A program made the translations under genes and the position numbers. From the NCBI GenBank assembly GCA_035465395.1, contig DATHRK010000006.1, positions 62,001 through 126,000 on the forward strand: a DNA stretch of 64,000 bases, written 5' to 3'. This DNA comes from DATHRK01 sp035465395 (GTDB lineage: Bacteria > Gemmatimonadota > Gemmatimonadetes > Longimicrobiales > RSA9). The notes beneath the pieces were generated by a model that worked only from the letters and a program-made list of their open reading frames with translations, searched no databases and was not told the origin of the DNA. This document shows, piece after piece, positions 44,328-53,101 of this stretch. Each line of letters begins with the position of its first letter. Within the stretch, counting starts at the first letter, position 1.

Positions 44328-45302
44328 ATGGCTTCCCACATCCTGCTGACCGGGGCCGCCGGCTTCATCGGCAGCCACCTCGCCGAACGCCTCCTCGCCC
44401 GTGGAGACCGCGTCGTGGGTGTCGACAACTTCGATCCCTTCTACGATCCGGCGGAGAAGCGCGCCAACGTCGCCGAGGCCCTGCGCAGCGAGCACTACCG
44501 GCTGATCGAGGCGGACTGCGCCCAGCCCGACGCGCTGACCGCCGCGCTCGCCGACGAAGCCTTCGACGTGGTCGTCCACCTGGCGGCCAAGGCGGGCGTC
44601 CGGCCGTCCCTCGCGGAGCCCACCGCGTATGCGCGGGCGAACCTCGTGGCGACGCAGGCGATGCTGGAGCTCGCCGCCCGACGGGGAATCGACCGCTTCA
44701 TCTTCGGTTCCTCGTCCTCCGTCTACGGCGACGCCCGCAAGGTGCCGTTCTCCGAGGATGACCCCGTCGATCGGCCGATATCGCCCTACGCGGCCACCAA
44801 GCGCGGGGGCGAGCTGCTGTGTCGCGCGCACCAGCACCTGCACGGCGGGTACGTCTGCGCGCTCCGGTACTTCACCGTGTACGGCCCCCGGCAGCGGCCC
44901 GATCTCGCGATCCGTGCCTTCGCCGAACGCATGCTGCGGGGGCTGCCGATCACGATGTTCGGCGACGGTTCCTCCGAGCGGGACTACACGTGGATCGACG
45001 ACATCGTCGACGGCACGGTCGCGGCGATCGATCGGGCCGCGACCGGCATCGAGGGCTTCGAAGTGATCAACCTCGGCGGCAGCCGGACGACGTCGCTCCA
45101 TCGGCTGGTCGAGCTTATCGCCGCCGCGACCGGACGGCGGCCGGAGATCGTCCGCCTGGAGGAGCAGCCGGGCGACGTGCTGCGCACGCACGCGGACACC
45201 GCGCGCGCCGCGGAGCTGCTCGGCTATCGGCCGTCCGTCGCGGTCGAGGAGGGCATCCCGCGCATGGTGGCGTGGCTGGCGGATCGGGAGGGGCTATCGT
45301 GA
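44328..45302 (+). CDS. NAD-dependent epimerase (UDP-glucuronate/UDP-glucose 4-epimerase-like SDR)
   Basis: This 324-residue extended SDR enzyme has the NAD loop TGAAGFIGSHLAERLLARGD, VDNFDPFYDPAEKRANV, FGSSSSVYGD, and catalytic SPYAATKRGGELLC with YFTVYGPRQRPD. The DNFDPFYDP stretch is typical of UDP-glucuronate 4-epimerases and close relatives. It overlaps the next gene by GTGA, forming a two-gene plus-strand operon that makes nucleotide sugars, with the UDP-glucose dehydrogenase convergent to it. The ATG at 44328 directly precedes the Rossmann fold. Confidence 0.9.
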   Translation: MASHILLTGAAGFIGSHLAERLLARGDRVVGVDNFDPFYDPAEKRANVAEALRSEHYRLIEADCAQPDALTAALADEAFDVVVHLAAKAGVRPSLAEPTAYARANLVATQAMLELAARRGIDRFIFGSSSSVYGDARKVPFSEDDPVDRPISPYAATKRGGELLCRAHQHLHGGYVCALRYFTVYGPRQRPDLAIRAFAERMLRGLPITMFGDGSSERDYTWIDDIVDGTVAAIDRAATGIEGFEVINLGGSRTTSLHRLVELIAAATGRRPEIVRLEEQPGDVLRTHADTARAAELLGYRPSVAVEEGIPRMVAWLADREGLS

Positions 45303-46255
45303 GGGTCCTGATCACGGGCGCGGCGGGGTTCCTCGGATCGCACCTGTGCGACCGCTTCCTCGCCGGCGGCCACGAGGTGATCGGCATGGACAACCTGATC
45401 ACCGGCACGCGCCGCAACCTCGAGCACCTGGAGGGCTCGCCGGGCTTCACCTTCGTGGAGCACGACGTGACGCGCTTCATCGATCTCGCCGACCCGCTGG
45501 ACGGCGTGCTGCACTTCGCCAGCCCGGCGAGCCCGGTGGACTACCTCGAGCTGCCCATCCAGACGCTCAAGGTCGGCAGCCTCGGTACCCACAACACGCT
45601 GGGGTTGGCACAGGCCAGGGGGGCGCGCTACCTGCTCGCCTCCACGTCCGAGGTGTACGGCGACCCGGCGGTCCATCCCCAACCCGAATCCTACTGGGGG
45701 CACGTGAACCCGGTCGGCCCGCGCGGCGTCTACGACGAAGCGAAGCGGTTCGGAGAGGCCATGACCATGGCCTACCACCGCGCACACGGCGTGGACACGC
45801 GCATCGCCAGGATCTTCAACACCTACGGACCCCGGATGCGACCGGGGGACGGCCGTGTGGTCTCGAACTTCATCGTCCAGGCGCTGCGCGACGAGCCGCT
45901 CACGGTGTACGGGGACGGCACGCAGACGCGCTCGTTCTGCTACGTGGAGGATGAGGTCGAGGGCCTCTACCGCCTGTTCCTGTCGGAGGAGCACGAACCG
46001 GTGAACATCGGCAATCCCGACGAGTGCACGATCCTGGAGCTGGCCGAGCTGGTCCGCGAGATCGCCGGCGGCGGCGCGGTCCGCCGGCTACCCTTGCCGA
46101 TCGACGACCCCAAGGTCCGCCAGCCGGACATAGCACGGGCGCGTGCCATCCTGGGCTGGCAGCCGGGGACTTCCCTGCGCGAAGGCATCGAAAGGACGGT
46201 GCCCTACTTCCGGGAGCTGGTACGGGCGGAGGGTGCGCGGGCGCGCACCCTTTGA
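45299..46255 (+). CDS. UDP-glucuronate decarboxylase-like SDR (UDP-xylose synthase type)
   Basis: This 318-residue extended SDR closely resembles UDP-glucuronate decarboxylases, which make UDP-xylose from UDP-glucuronate. It shows TGAAGFLGSHLCDRFLAGGHE, MDNLITGTRRNLEHL and FASPASPVDYLELPIQTLKVG. It also has STSEVYGDPAVHPQPESYWGHVNP, GVYDEAKRFGEAM (catalytic Tyr and Lys) and RIFNTYGPRMRPGDGRVVSNF. The GTG at 45299 overlaps the upstream stop (GTGA). UDP-glucuronate would be supplied by the dehydrogenase at 46260-47591. A terminator hairpin lies in its last codons. Confidence 0.92.
   Translation: MRVLITGAAGFLGSHLCDRFLAGGHEVIGMDNLITGTRRNLEHLEGSPGFTFVEHDVTRFIDLADPLDGVLHFASPASPVDYLELPIQTLKVGSLGTHNTLGLAQARGARYLLASTSEVYGDPAVHPQPESYWGHVNPVGPRGVYDEAKRFGEAMTMAYHRAHGVDTRIARIFNTYGPRMRPGDGRVVSNFIVQALRDEPLTVYGDGTQTRSFCYVEDEVEGLYRLFLSEEHEPVNIGNPDECTILELAELVREIAGGGAVRRLPLPIDDPKVRQPDIARARAILGWQPGTSLREGIERTVPYFRELVRAEGARARTL
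46231..46253 (+). terminator. Terminator hairpin embedded in the 3' end of the decarboxylase gene
   Basis: An 8-base-pair perfect stem (46231-46238 with 46243-46250) and 4-base loop are followed at once by TTT and the stop codon region. The convergent gene stops only 4 bases after this one, so this coding hairpin is the only visible termination signal between them. Confidence 0.5.
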
Positions 46256-46259
46256 GACC

Positions 46260-47591
46260 CTAGGCCTGCGCTACGAACTCCGGCGCCGCGGCCCCGCGTC
46301 CTACCCCGCGGTACTCGAAGCCCATCTCGCGCATCCGGGAGGGCTCGTAGAGGTTGCGACCGTCGAGGATCAGGGGGCGCCTCATCGACGTCTTCATACG
46401 CTCGAAATCGGGCCGCCGGTACGGCTGCCACTCGGTGATGACGAGCAGCGCGTCGGCGCCCTCGAGCGCGTCGTAGTTGCCCTCGCAGTATGCGACGCGC
46501 TCGCCGAGGTGGCGCCGGGCCTCCTCCAGCGCCTGGAAGTCGTGCACGCGCACGTCGGCGCCGCGCTCCAGCAAGCCCTCGATCACGACCAGCGAGGGCG
46601 CCTCCCTCATGTCGTCGGTGCCCGGCTTGAAGCTCAGCCCCCAGATCGCCACGGTGCGCCCGTCCAGTCCTTGGGGAAAGCTTTCGTCGATGGCGTCGAG
46701 CAGCAGGCGCTTCTGACCCTCGTTCACGCGCTCGACCGCGTCCAGGATCACCGGATCGACCCCGGTCCTGCGGAGCGACGCCGCCAGCGCCTTCACGTCC
46801 TTGGGAAAGCAACTGCCGCCGTAGCCGACCCCGGGGAACAGGAAGCGGGGACCGATGCGGTCGTCCGATCCGATCCCCTTGCGAACCGCCGACACGTCGG
46901 CCCCGACGGCGTCGCACAGGCGCGCGATGGTGTTCATGAACGAGATCCGCGTGGCCAACATGGCGTTCGCGGCGTACTTGGTGATCTCGGCGGAGCGGAC
47001 GTCCATGTAGAGGATGGGGTTGCCGCTGCGCACGAACGGCTCGTGCAGATCCGTGAGGATGTCGCGGGCCTCCTCGGAATCGGTGCCGATGATGACCCGG
47101 TCGGGCTTCATGAAATCCGCGACCGCGCTGCCCTCCTTGAGGAACTCCGGATTGAAGGCCACGTGCACCGGGTGTGGCGTGCGCGCCTCGATCGTCTCGC
47201 GCACGCGATCGGACGTGCCGACCGGAATGGTGCTCTTGGTCACGACCACCTTCGGGCGATCCATGTGGTCGCCGATGGCCCCCGCGACGTCCAGCACGTG
47301 GCTCACGTCCGCGCTGCCGTCCTCGTCCGGGGGTGTGCCGACCGCGATGACGATGACGTCGGCCTGGCGAACGGCGGCTCCGACATCCGTCGTGAACCGC
47401 AGCCGCCCCTGCTCGAGATTCCGCTCCAGGAGGGCTTCGAGGCCAGGCTCGTAGATCGGGGAACGCCCCTCTCGAAGCATGTCGATCTTGGCGTCGTCGA
47501 GGTCCGCCCCCACGACATCGTTGCCCGATTCGGCGAAACAAGTCGCCACCACCAGGCCGACGTACCCGGTGCCTATGACGGTTATATCCAT
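46260..47591 (-). CDS. ugd: UDP-glucose 6-dehydrogenase
   Basis: This oxidises UDP-glucose twice to UDP-glucuronate with NAD. The 443-residue protein has GTGYVGLVVATCFAESGNDV at the N-terminus, TKSTIPVGTSDRVRE, FNPEFLKEGSAVADFMKPDR and the catalytic cysteine in VGYGGSCFPKDVKALA. A C-terminal UDP-binding domain follows (ALLVITEWQPYRRPDF). It follows the DegT gene by 13 bases and converges on the decarboxylase that would use its product. Confidence 0.96.
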   Translation of the reverse strand: MDITVIGTGYVGLVVATCFAESGNDVVGADLDDAKIDMLREGRSPIYEPGLEALLERNLEQGRLRFTTDVGAAVRQADVIVIAVGTPPDEDGSADVSHVLDVAGAIGDHMDRPKVVVTKSTIPVGTSDRVRETIEARTPHPVHVAFNPEFLKEGSAVADFMKPDRVIIGTDSEEARDILTDLHEPFVRSGNPILYMDVRSAEITKYAANAMLATRISFMNTIARLCDAVGADVSAVRKGIGSDDRIGPRFLFPGVGYGGSCFPKDVKALAASLRRTGVDPVILDAVERVNEGQKRLLLDAIDESFPQGLDGRTVAIWGLSFKPGTDDMREAPSLVVIEGLLERGADVRVHDFQALEEARRHLGERVAYCEGNYDALEGADALLVITEWQPYRRPDFERMKTSMRRPLILDGRNLYEPSRMREMGFEYRGVGRGAAAPEFVAQA

Positions 47592-47604
47592 GCGCTGGAT
47601 GCTC

Positions 47605-48741
47605 TCAGGTTCCGTCCGGAGCGCCTGCCTCGGTGGGCACGGCCTCGCGCAGCCCCGCCACCACGCGGTCGACGTGGTCTGCGGGCATCTCGGGGTAGAT
47701 TGGCAAACTCAGTACCGTTTCGGCAGCGGCCTCGCTTGCCGGGAAGTCCCCGCGTCCGTAGCCGAGCGAGGCGAAGCACTGCTGAAGGTGCAGCGGCACG
47801 GGGTAGTAGACCTGCGTGGCCACCCGCTCCTCCGCGAGGCGTGCCCGGACCGCATCCCGATCCGGGATTCGCACGGTGTACACGTTGAAGACGTCGCCGT
47901 CGCCGATCGGCGGCAGGCCGATCGGCGTCCCGGCGAGGCCGTCGGCGTAGGCGGCGGCGACCGCGCGCCGACGCTCGATCCAGCCGTCCACGGAGGGGAG
48001 CTTCTCGCGCAAGACGGCCGCCTGGAGTGCGTCCAGGCGGGAGTTCGTGCCCACCATCTCGTGGTGGTACATCTGGCGCCCTCCGTGGACCCGGAGCTTG
48101 GCGACGCGCTCGGCGAGGTCGGCGTCGTCGGTGACGACCATGCCCGCGTCCCCGAACGCGCCGAGGATCTTGGTCGGGAAGAAGGACAGGCACCCGGCCA
48201 GCCCGACGGCGCCGGACCGGACGGTCCCGCCGCCCACCGGCCCGCTGGCCCCGAAGGACTGGGCGGCGTCCTCGATCAGGGCCATGCCGCGCGCGCGGCA
48301 GAGCTCGGCGACGCCGTCCATGTCGTCCGCCATCCGCCCGTACAGGTGGACCACGATCACCGCGCCGGTCCCCGGTTCGTACGCCGCCTCGATGGTGTCT
48401 CGCGTGAGGTTGAGGGTGAGGGGGTCGACGTCGGCGAAGACGGGCCGGAGGCCCGCGTTCCAGACCGCTCCCGCGGTTGCGAAGAACGTGAACGCGGGCA
48501 CGATGACCGGTGTGCCGGGCTCCAGCTCCAGCGCGCGCAGGGTGAGCAGAAGCGCGTCGGTGCCGCTCGCGCAGCCGACGGCGTATGCCGTGTCCAGGTA
48601 CGCGGCGACCTCGGCCTCCAGCCCCTCGACCTCGGGGCCGAGGATGAAGCGCTGGTCCGCGACCACGCGGCCGAGCGCACCGTCCAGCCGCGGACGCAGG
48701 TGCCGGTACTGTGTCTGGAGGTCGAGGAACGGGACGGTCAA
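47605..48741 (-). CDS. DegT/DnrJ/EryC1/StrS-family sugar aminotransferase
   Basis: This 378-residue PLP enzyme transaminates keto-sugar nucleotides to amino sugars. It shows VPFLDLQTQYRHL, GCASGTDALLLTLRALEL, PAFTFFATAGAVWNAG, EDAAQSFGAS and the PLP lysine in LSFFPTKILGAFGDAG. The start is a TTG at 48741 that overlaps the rel stop as TTGA; no ATG or GTG fits the conserved N-terminus. Its sugar product is not predictable from sequence, but it belongs with the nucleotide-sugar genes around it. Confidence 0.93.
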   Translation of the reverse strand: MTVPFLDLQTQYRHLRPRLDGALGRVVADQRFILGPEVEGLEAEVAAYLDTAYAVGCASGTDALLLTLRALELEPGTPVIVPAFTFFATAGAVWNAGLRPVFADVDPLTLNLTRDTIEAAYEPGTGAVIVVHLYGRMADDMDGVAELCRARGMALIEDAAQSFGASGPVGGGTVRSGAVGLAGCLSFFPTKILGAFGDAGMVVTDDADLAERVAKLRVHGGRQMYHHEMVGTNSRLDALQAAVLREKLPSVDGWIERRRAVAAAYADGLAGTPIGLPPIGDGDVFNVYTVRIPDRDAVRARLAEERVATQVYYPVPLHLQQCFASLGYGRGDFPASEAAAETVLSLPIYPEMPADHVDRVVAGLREAVPTEAGAPDGT

Positions 48742-50936
48742 TCGAGCTCCAGGTCGGCCTCGTTGAAGTGCTCTCGCCGCTCCGCCGACAGGACCCCGTC
48801 CACCGTGCGGATCTCGCGCATGACCTTCTTCAGGTGATCGAGGTTCTGGACCTCGACCACGAACGAGCCGGTCATGCCGCCTTCCACGGCCTTGATCTCG
48901 GCCGACTGGATGTTCGTGCCGGTCTCGGTGATGGACTTCGAGATGTCCGAGAGCAGGCCGCGGCGGTCGTCGCCGTCCACCTCCAGGCGAACGAAGAAGC
49001 GGTCACCGCTCTCCGCCTTCCACTCGATCTCGACGCGGCGGTCGGGGTTGCGTGAGAGGTGCAGCACATTCGGGCAGTCGGTGCGGTGGATGGAGATTCC
49101 ACGCCCTCGCGTGATGAAGCCGATCACCTCGTCTCCCGGCACCGGCTGGCAGCACTGGGAGTAGCGCACCATCAGGTTCTCGAGGCCCTGGATGCGGACC
49201 CCACGCCCGGAACGCCGCACGCGGTCGACGAGGCGCTCGAAGGCGGACGGAGGCCTGCGCGGCGCGGCCTCCACGTCGTACAGCTCGCGCATGATCGCGG
49301 CGATGCCCAGCTCGCCGCGACCGAGCGCCGCGAGGATGTGCTCCCGGGTGGGCAGCGACAGCGCCTCGGCCGCCTTCTCGAAGTCCTCGTCGGACGGCTT
49401 CGAGCGGCGCGCTTTCTTCACCTCGCGATCGAAGATCTCCTTCCCCAGGGCGACCGAGGAATCGAACTCCTCCTGCTTGATCCACTGGCGGATCTTCTGG
49501 CGGGCCCGCGCCGTCTTGACGAACCCCAGCCAATCACGCGAGGGTCGCTGCTTGGCGTCCGTCAGCACCTCGACGGTGTCGCCGTTCTTGAGCTGGCGGG
49601 AGAGCGGTGCGATGCGGCCGTTCACGCGCGCCCCCGAGCAGTGCAGACCCACTTCGGTGTGCACCGCGAAGGCGAAGTCGATCGGGGTGGCGCCCTTGGG
49701 CAGCTGCTTCACGTCTCCGCGCGGAGTGAAGACGAAGATCTCGTCCTGGAAGAGGTCGATCCGGAGGAACTCCATGAACTCCTCCGGCTCGCGCGTGTCC
49801 TGCTGCCATTCCAGCACCTGCCGGAACCAGGACAGCGTGTCGTCCACCTCGTTCCCGCTCGCCCCGCCTTCCTTGTACCGCCAGTGCGCCGCGATTCCGT
49901 ACTCCGCGGTCCGGTGCATTTCGGCGGTCCGGATCTGGATCTCGTACAGGCGCCCGCCGGGCCCGAACACGGTGGTGTGCAGCGACCGGTACATGTTCGA
50001 CTTGGGCGTGGCGATGTAGTCGTGGAAGCGTTCCTGCAGCGGCGTCCAGCGGTTGTGGATGACGCCCAGCGCGTGGTAGCAGTTGGCGACGTTGTCCGTC
50101 ACGACCCGGATCGCCATGAGGTCGTAGATCTCCTCGTAGCTGGCCTTCCGCATCCGCATCTTCCGGTGGATGGACCACAGGTGCTTGGGCCGGCCGTACA
50201 CCTCGCACGGGATCCCGGCCTCCTTGAGCTCCTCCTCCAGCGGAACGCGGAAGCGCTCGACCAGCTCCTCTCGTTCGGCGCGCTTCTCGCGGATCTTGCC
50301 GACCAACTCCCCGTAGGCCTCCGGCTCGAGGTGCTTGAAGCACAGGTCCTCCAGCTCCCACTTGATCTGCGCCATCCCGAGGCGGTGCGCGAGGGGAGCG
50401 TAGATCTCACGCGTTTCGAGCGCGATCCGCCGCCGCTTCTCCTCTTTCAGGTGATCCAGCGTGCGCATGTTGTGCAGGCGGTCGGCGAGCTTGACGATGA
50501 TCACGCGTGCGTCCTGCGCCATCGACAGCAGAAGCTTGCGGTAGTTCTCGACCTGCTGCTCGGTGCTCGTGCGGAACTTCACCTTCCCGATCTTGGTCAC
50601 GCCGTCGACGATCAGCGCCACGTCGTCGCCGAACTCGGTGCGGATCTCCTCCACGGAGACGCCGGTGTCCTCGACGACGTCGTGGACCAGCGCCGCGGCG
50701 ATGGAGGACGTGTCCAGGTGCAGGTCGGTGAGGATGCGGGCGACCTCCACCAGGTGGACCGTGTACATCTCGCCCGACGCACGCTGTTGATCGCCGTGAG
50801 CCTGCTCCGCGAATGCGTAGGCGCGCGCGATGAGGTCCACGTCGAGCCGGTCGGATACGGGCTCGACGGCCTCACGGAGGCGGGGCGGAAGGGATTCCAG
50901 CCCGCCGCCCGGGACGGTGGCAGGCGCGGTACTCAT
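48738..50936 (-). CDS. rel: Bifunctional (p)ppGpp synthetase/hydrolase, RelA/SpoT family
   Basis: This makes and degrades the alarmone (p)ppGpp. The 732-residue protein has an N-terminal HD hydrolase domain with AALVHDVVEDTG near residue 88 and KLADRLHNMRTL, so hydrolase activity is likely intact. The synthetase domain follows with GRPKHLWSIHRKM and YRSLHTTVFGPGG. Then come a TGS domain (FVFTPRGDVKQLPKGATPIDFAF), the conserved CCQPVPGDEVIGFITRGRGI stretch and a C-terminal ACT domain. It is the only visible stress regulator here and is cotranscribed with sugar-nucleotide genes (TTGA overlap with the DegT gene). A TAGCTT box lies exactly 7 bases before its ATG. Confidence 0.96.
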   Translation of the reverse strand: MSTAPATVPGGGLESLPPRLREAVEPVSDRLDVDLIARAYAFAEQAHGDQQRASGEMYTVHLVEVARILTDLHLDTSSIAAALVHDVVEDTGVSVEEIRTEFGDDVALIVDGVTKIGKVKFRTSTEQQVENYRKLLLSMAQDARVIIVKLADRLHNMRTLDHLKEEKRRRIALETREIYAPLAHRLGMAQIKWELEDLCFKHLEPEAYGELVGKIREKRAEREELVERFRVPLEEELKEAGIPCEVYGRPKHLWSIHRKMRMRKASYEEIYDLMAIRVVTDNVANCYHALGVIHNRWTPLQERFHDYIATPKSNMYRSLHTTVFGPGGRLYEIQIRTAEMHRTAEYGIAAHWRYKEGGASGNEVDDTLSWFRQVLEWQQDTREPEEFMEFLRIDLFQDEIFVFTPRGDVKQLPKGATPIDFAFAVHTEVGLHCSGARVNGRIAPLSRQLKNGDTVEVLTDAKQRPSRDWLGFVKTARARQKIRQWIKQEEFDSSVALGKEIFDREVKKARRSKPSDEDFEKAAEALSLPTREHILAALGRGELGIAAIMRELYDVEAAPRRPPSAFERLVDRVRRSGRGVRIQGLENLMVRYSQCCQPVPGDEVIGFITRGRGISIHRTDCPNVLHLSRNPDRRVEIEWKAESGDRFFVRLEVDGDDRRGLLSDISKSITETGTNIQSAEIKAVEGGMTGSFVVEVQNLDHLKKVMREIRTVDGVLSAERREHFNEADLELD

Positions 50937-50943
50937 GCGAAGG

Positions 50944-50949
50944 AAGCTA
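50944..50949 (-). promoter_or_regulatory. Possible -10 box of a leaderless rel transcript
   Basis: TAGCTT (50949-50944) ends exactly 7 bases before the rel ATG at 50936, in the 42-base gap after wecB. No good -35 is visible at 16-18 bases, so the call rests on spacing and on the repeated TAnnTT form. Confidence 0.4.
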
Positions 50950-50978
50950 CCTGCGACGCGGTGAAAACTCTAGCGGGG

Positions 50979-52073
50979 TCAGCTTCCCCGGGCCTCGGCC
51001 CAGGACGTGAGGAAATCGGCGATCCGCTCGGCCGCGCGTCCATCCCAGAGTTCGGGACGCTCTGCTGTTCGCACCGCTCCAGCATCCGCGCATGCGTTCA
51101 GGATCTCCGCCTTGGTACGGCGCGGGACGAGTCGGTTGGTGCCCTGGGTGATCGTCACGGGCCGCTCGGTGGTAGAGCGGAGCGTGACGCACGGCACGCC
51201 AAGGTAGGTTGTCTCCTCCTGCACGCCGCCCGAGTCCGTGAGGACGAGGCCGGCGGCGTCCGTCAGCCCCACCATCTCCAGATAGCCGACCGGCTCCAGT
51301 ACCGCCACTCCTCCGAGATCCTCCACCAGCCCGTGTCGCTCGGCGCTCTGCCGCGTGCGCGGATGCATCGGGAACAGCACTGCCCGCTCCTCGGCCAGTG
51401 TGCGGAGTGCGCCGAAGATCTCGGCGAGCTGATGCGGGTCATCCACGTTGGAGGGCCGGTGCAGGGTGACCAGGGCGAACGTGCCAGGCTCCACGCCGTG
51501 CCGCTGAGCCGCCCCGAGCGCCCGCGCCGCCTCCAGGTGCAATGCGAGCGTGTCGATCATGGTGTTGCCCACGAAGTGCACCCGCTCGGCAGGAACGCCC
51601 TCGCGCGCCAGGTTCTTCCCCGCGTCGCGGCTCGTGGTGAAGAGGAGGTCCGAGATCTGATCTGTGAGCACCCGGTTGATTTCCTCGGGCATGCGCCGAT
51701 CTCCGCTCCTCAGGCCGGCCTCCACGTGCGCCACCGGCACGTGCCGCTTGGCGGCCACCAGCGCGCACGCAAGGGTGCTGTTCACGTCGCCCACCACGAT
51801 GACGAGGTCCGGCGCCCACTCGCACATCGCCGGATCGAAGAGGCGCATCACGTCCGCGGTCTGCTCCGCATGCGTGCCGCTCCCGACCCCGAGGTTGACG
51901 TCCGGGTCAGGCAGGCCGAGCTCCACGAAGAAGTCGCCCGACATCGCGCGGTCGTAGTGTTGCCCCGTGTGGACGAGCCACTGCTCGACGTCCTCGCGTC
52001 CGGCCAGTGCCGCCATGACGGGAGCCACCTTCATGAAGTTCGGGCGGGCGCCGACGACGTGCAGGACCCTCAT
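50979..52073 (-). CDS. wecB: UDP-N-acetylglucosamine 2-epimerase (non-hydrolysing)
   Basis: This interconverts UDP-GlcNAc and UDP-ManNAc. The 364-residue protein begins RVLHVVGARPNFMKVAPVM. It has VHTGQHYDRAMSGDFF, VVGDVNSTLACALVAAK, HVEAGLRSGDRRMPEEINR, TLHRPSNVDD, MHPRTRQ and TDSGGVQEE, all standard. The ATG at 52073 overlaps the WecA-like gene stop (ATGA). UDP-ManNAc is a precursor of ManNAc-containing polysaccharides, fitting the surrounding locus. A UDP-ManNAc dehydrogenase was not seen. Confidence 0.96.
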   Translation of the reverse strand: MRVLHVVGARPNFMKVAPVMAALAGREDVEQWLVHTGQHYDRAMSGDFFVELGLPDPDVNLGVGSGTHAEQTADVMRLFDPAMCEWAPDLVIVVGDVNSTLACALVAAKRHVPVAHVEAGLRSGDRRMPEEINRVLTDQISDLLFTTSRDAGKNLAREGVPAERVHFVGNTMIDTLALHLEAARALGAAQRHGVEPGTFALVTLHRPSNVDDPHQLAEIFGALRTLAEERAVLFPMHPRTRQSAERHGLVEDLGGVAVLEPVGYLEMVGLTDAAGLVLTDSGGVQEETTYLGVPCVTLRSTTERPVTITQGTNRLVPRRTKAEILNACADAGAVRTAERPELWDGRAAERIADFLTSWAEARGS

Positions 52074-53101
52074 GGTTCGAACCCTTCCCTGGTGGCCCGG
52101 GCCGGGGGACGTTCGCCGGCCCGTTCGGCGCGCGCGCGCGTCAGCAGCATGAGCACCGCCAATGCGAGCATCGCCGCGGTGGCCACGACGAAGAACGGTC
52201 CGGGCCGGGCCGGACCGAACAGGGACAGCGCGGCCAGACCCGCGGAGGCTATCGCGTAGGCCGCCGCGACGGGACCGTGCCCCCAGCCCGAGTTCGCAAG
52301 CACCTGGTAGACGTGGCTCCGGTGTGCCTGCGCGAGGTTCTCCCGCCGCGCGATGCGGCGGGCCATGGTCAGAACCTCGTCCACCACGAGCGGACCCAGG
52401 GGAAGGAAGGCGTGCGCGACGGACCAGCCGCGCGTCCCCATCGTCCAAAGGCCGAGCAGGACGAACGTCGCCCCGAGCGCGCCACTGCCGACGTCTCCCA
52501 TGAAGATCGTCGCAGGCGGGCGGTTGAACAGCAGGAAGCCGAACGCCGCGCCGGCGAGCGCGAACGCGGCCCAGGCTTCGGTGCGCGAGGACAGCGCGAC
52601 TGCGCTGAACAGCGCGAACGTGAGCGCGGTCACGCCGATGAGGCCGTCGATCCCGTCCATGAAGTTGACGACGTTGATCGATGCGATGGTCACGAACGTC
52701 CAGGCGGCGACGATCAGAGCAGCCTCCGCGGCGCTTCCGTGCGGACGGACCTCGAGGGCCGTCGTCCCTGCCACGACCACCCCTGCCAGCGTGTGCGCGA
52801 CCAGGCGCGTGCGCGGAGCCAGGGTGCGCCGGTCGTCCAGGAAACCGATGGTCGCAACCAGCCCCACCGCCGTGGCGCTCGCGACCGCCGCTCCTCTGCT
52901 GACGAGAGAGGGCGCCAGCGCGAGTGCCGGGATCAGCGGCAGGACGATGCCGATCCCGCCCGACGTGGGGGTGGGGCGGGCGTGCGAGCTTCGATCGTTG
53001 GGCACATCGAGCCAGTCCCGACGGCGCGCCCATGAGCGCACCGCCGCCACGACGATCGCAGCAGCCGCCGCCGCAGCTCCGAAGGCGAGCGCCACGCTCA
53101 C
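52070..53101 (-). CDS. WecA/MraY-family undecaprenyl-phosphate sugar-phosphate transferase
   Basis: This 343-residue multi-pass membrane protein of the MraY/WecA family transfers a sugar-1-phosphate (often GlcNAc-1-P) to undecaprenyl phosphate, starting lipid-linked polysaccharide synthesis. Family motifs are present: DVPNDRSSHARPTPTSGGIGI, GFLDDRRTL, NVVNFMDGIDGLIG, FNRPPATIFMGDVGSGALGA and AHRSHVYQ. About ten membrane helices are visible. The GTG at 53101 overlaps the heparinase gene stop (GTGA). Together with wecB it points to an N-acetylhexosamine at the reducing end. Confidence 0.93.
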   Translation of the reverse strand: MSVALAFGAAAAAAAIVVAAVRSWARRRDWLDVPNDRSSHARPTPTSGGIGIVLPLIPALALAPSLVSRGAAVASATAVGLVATIGFLDDRRTLAPRTRLVAHTLAGVVVAGTTALEVRPHGSAAEAALIVAAWTFVTIASINVVNFMDGIDGLIGVTALTFALFSAVALSSRTEAWAAFALAGAAFGFLLFNRPPATIFMGDVGSGALGATFVLLGLWTMGTRGWSVAHAFLPLGPLVVDEVLTMARRIARRENLAQAHRSHVYQVLANSGWGHGPVAAAYAIASAGLAALSLFGPARPGPFFVVATAAMLALAVLMLLTRARAERAGERPPARATREGFEP

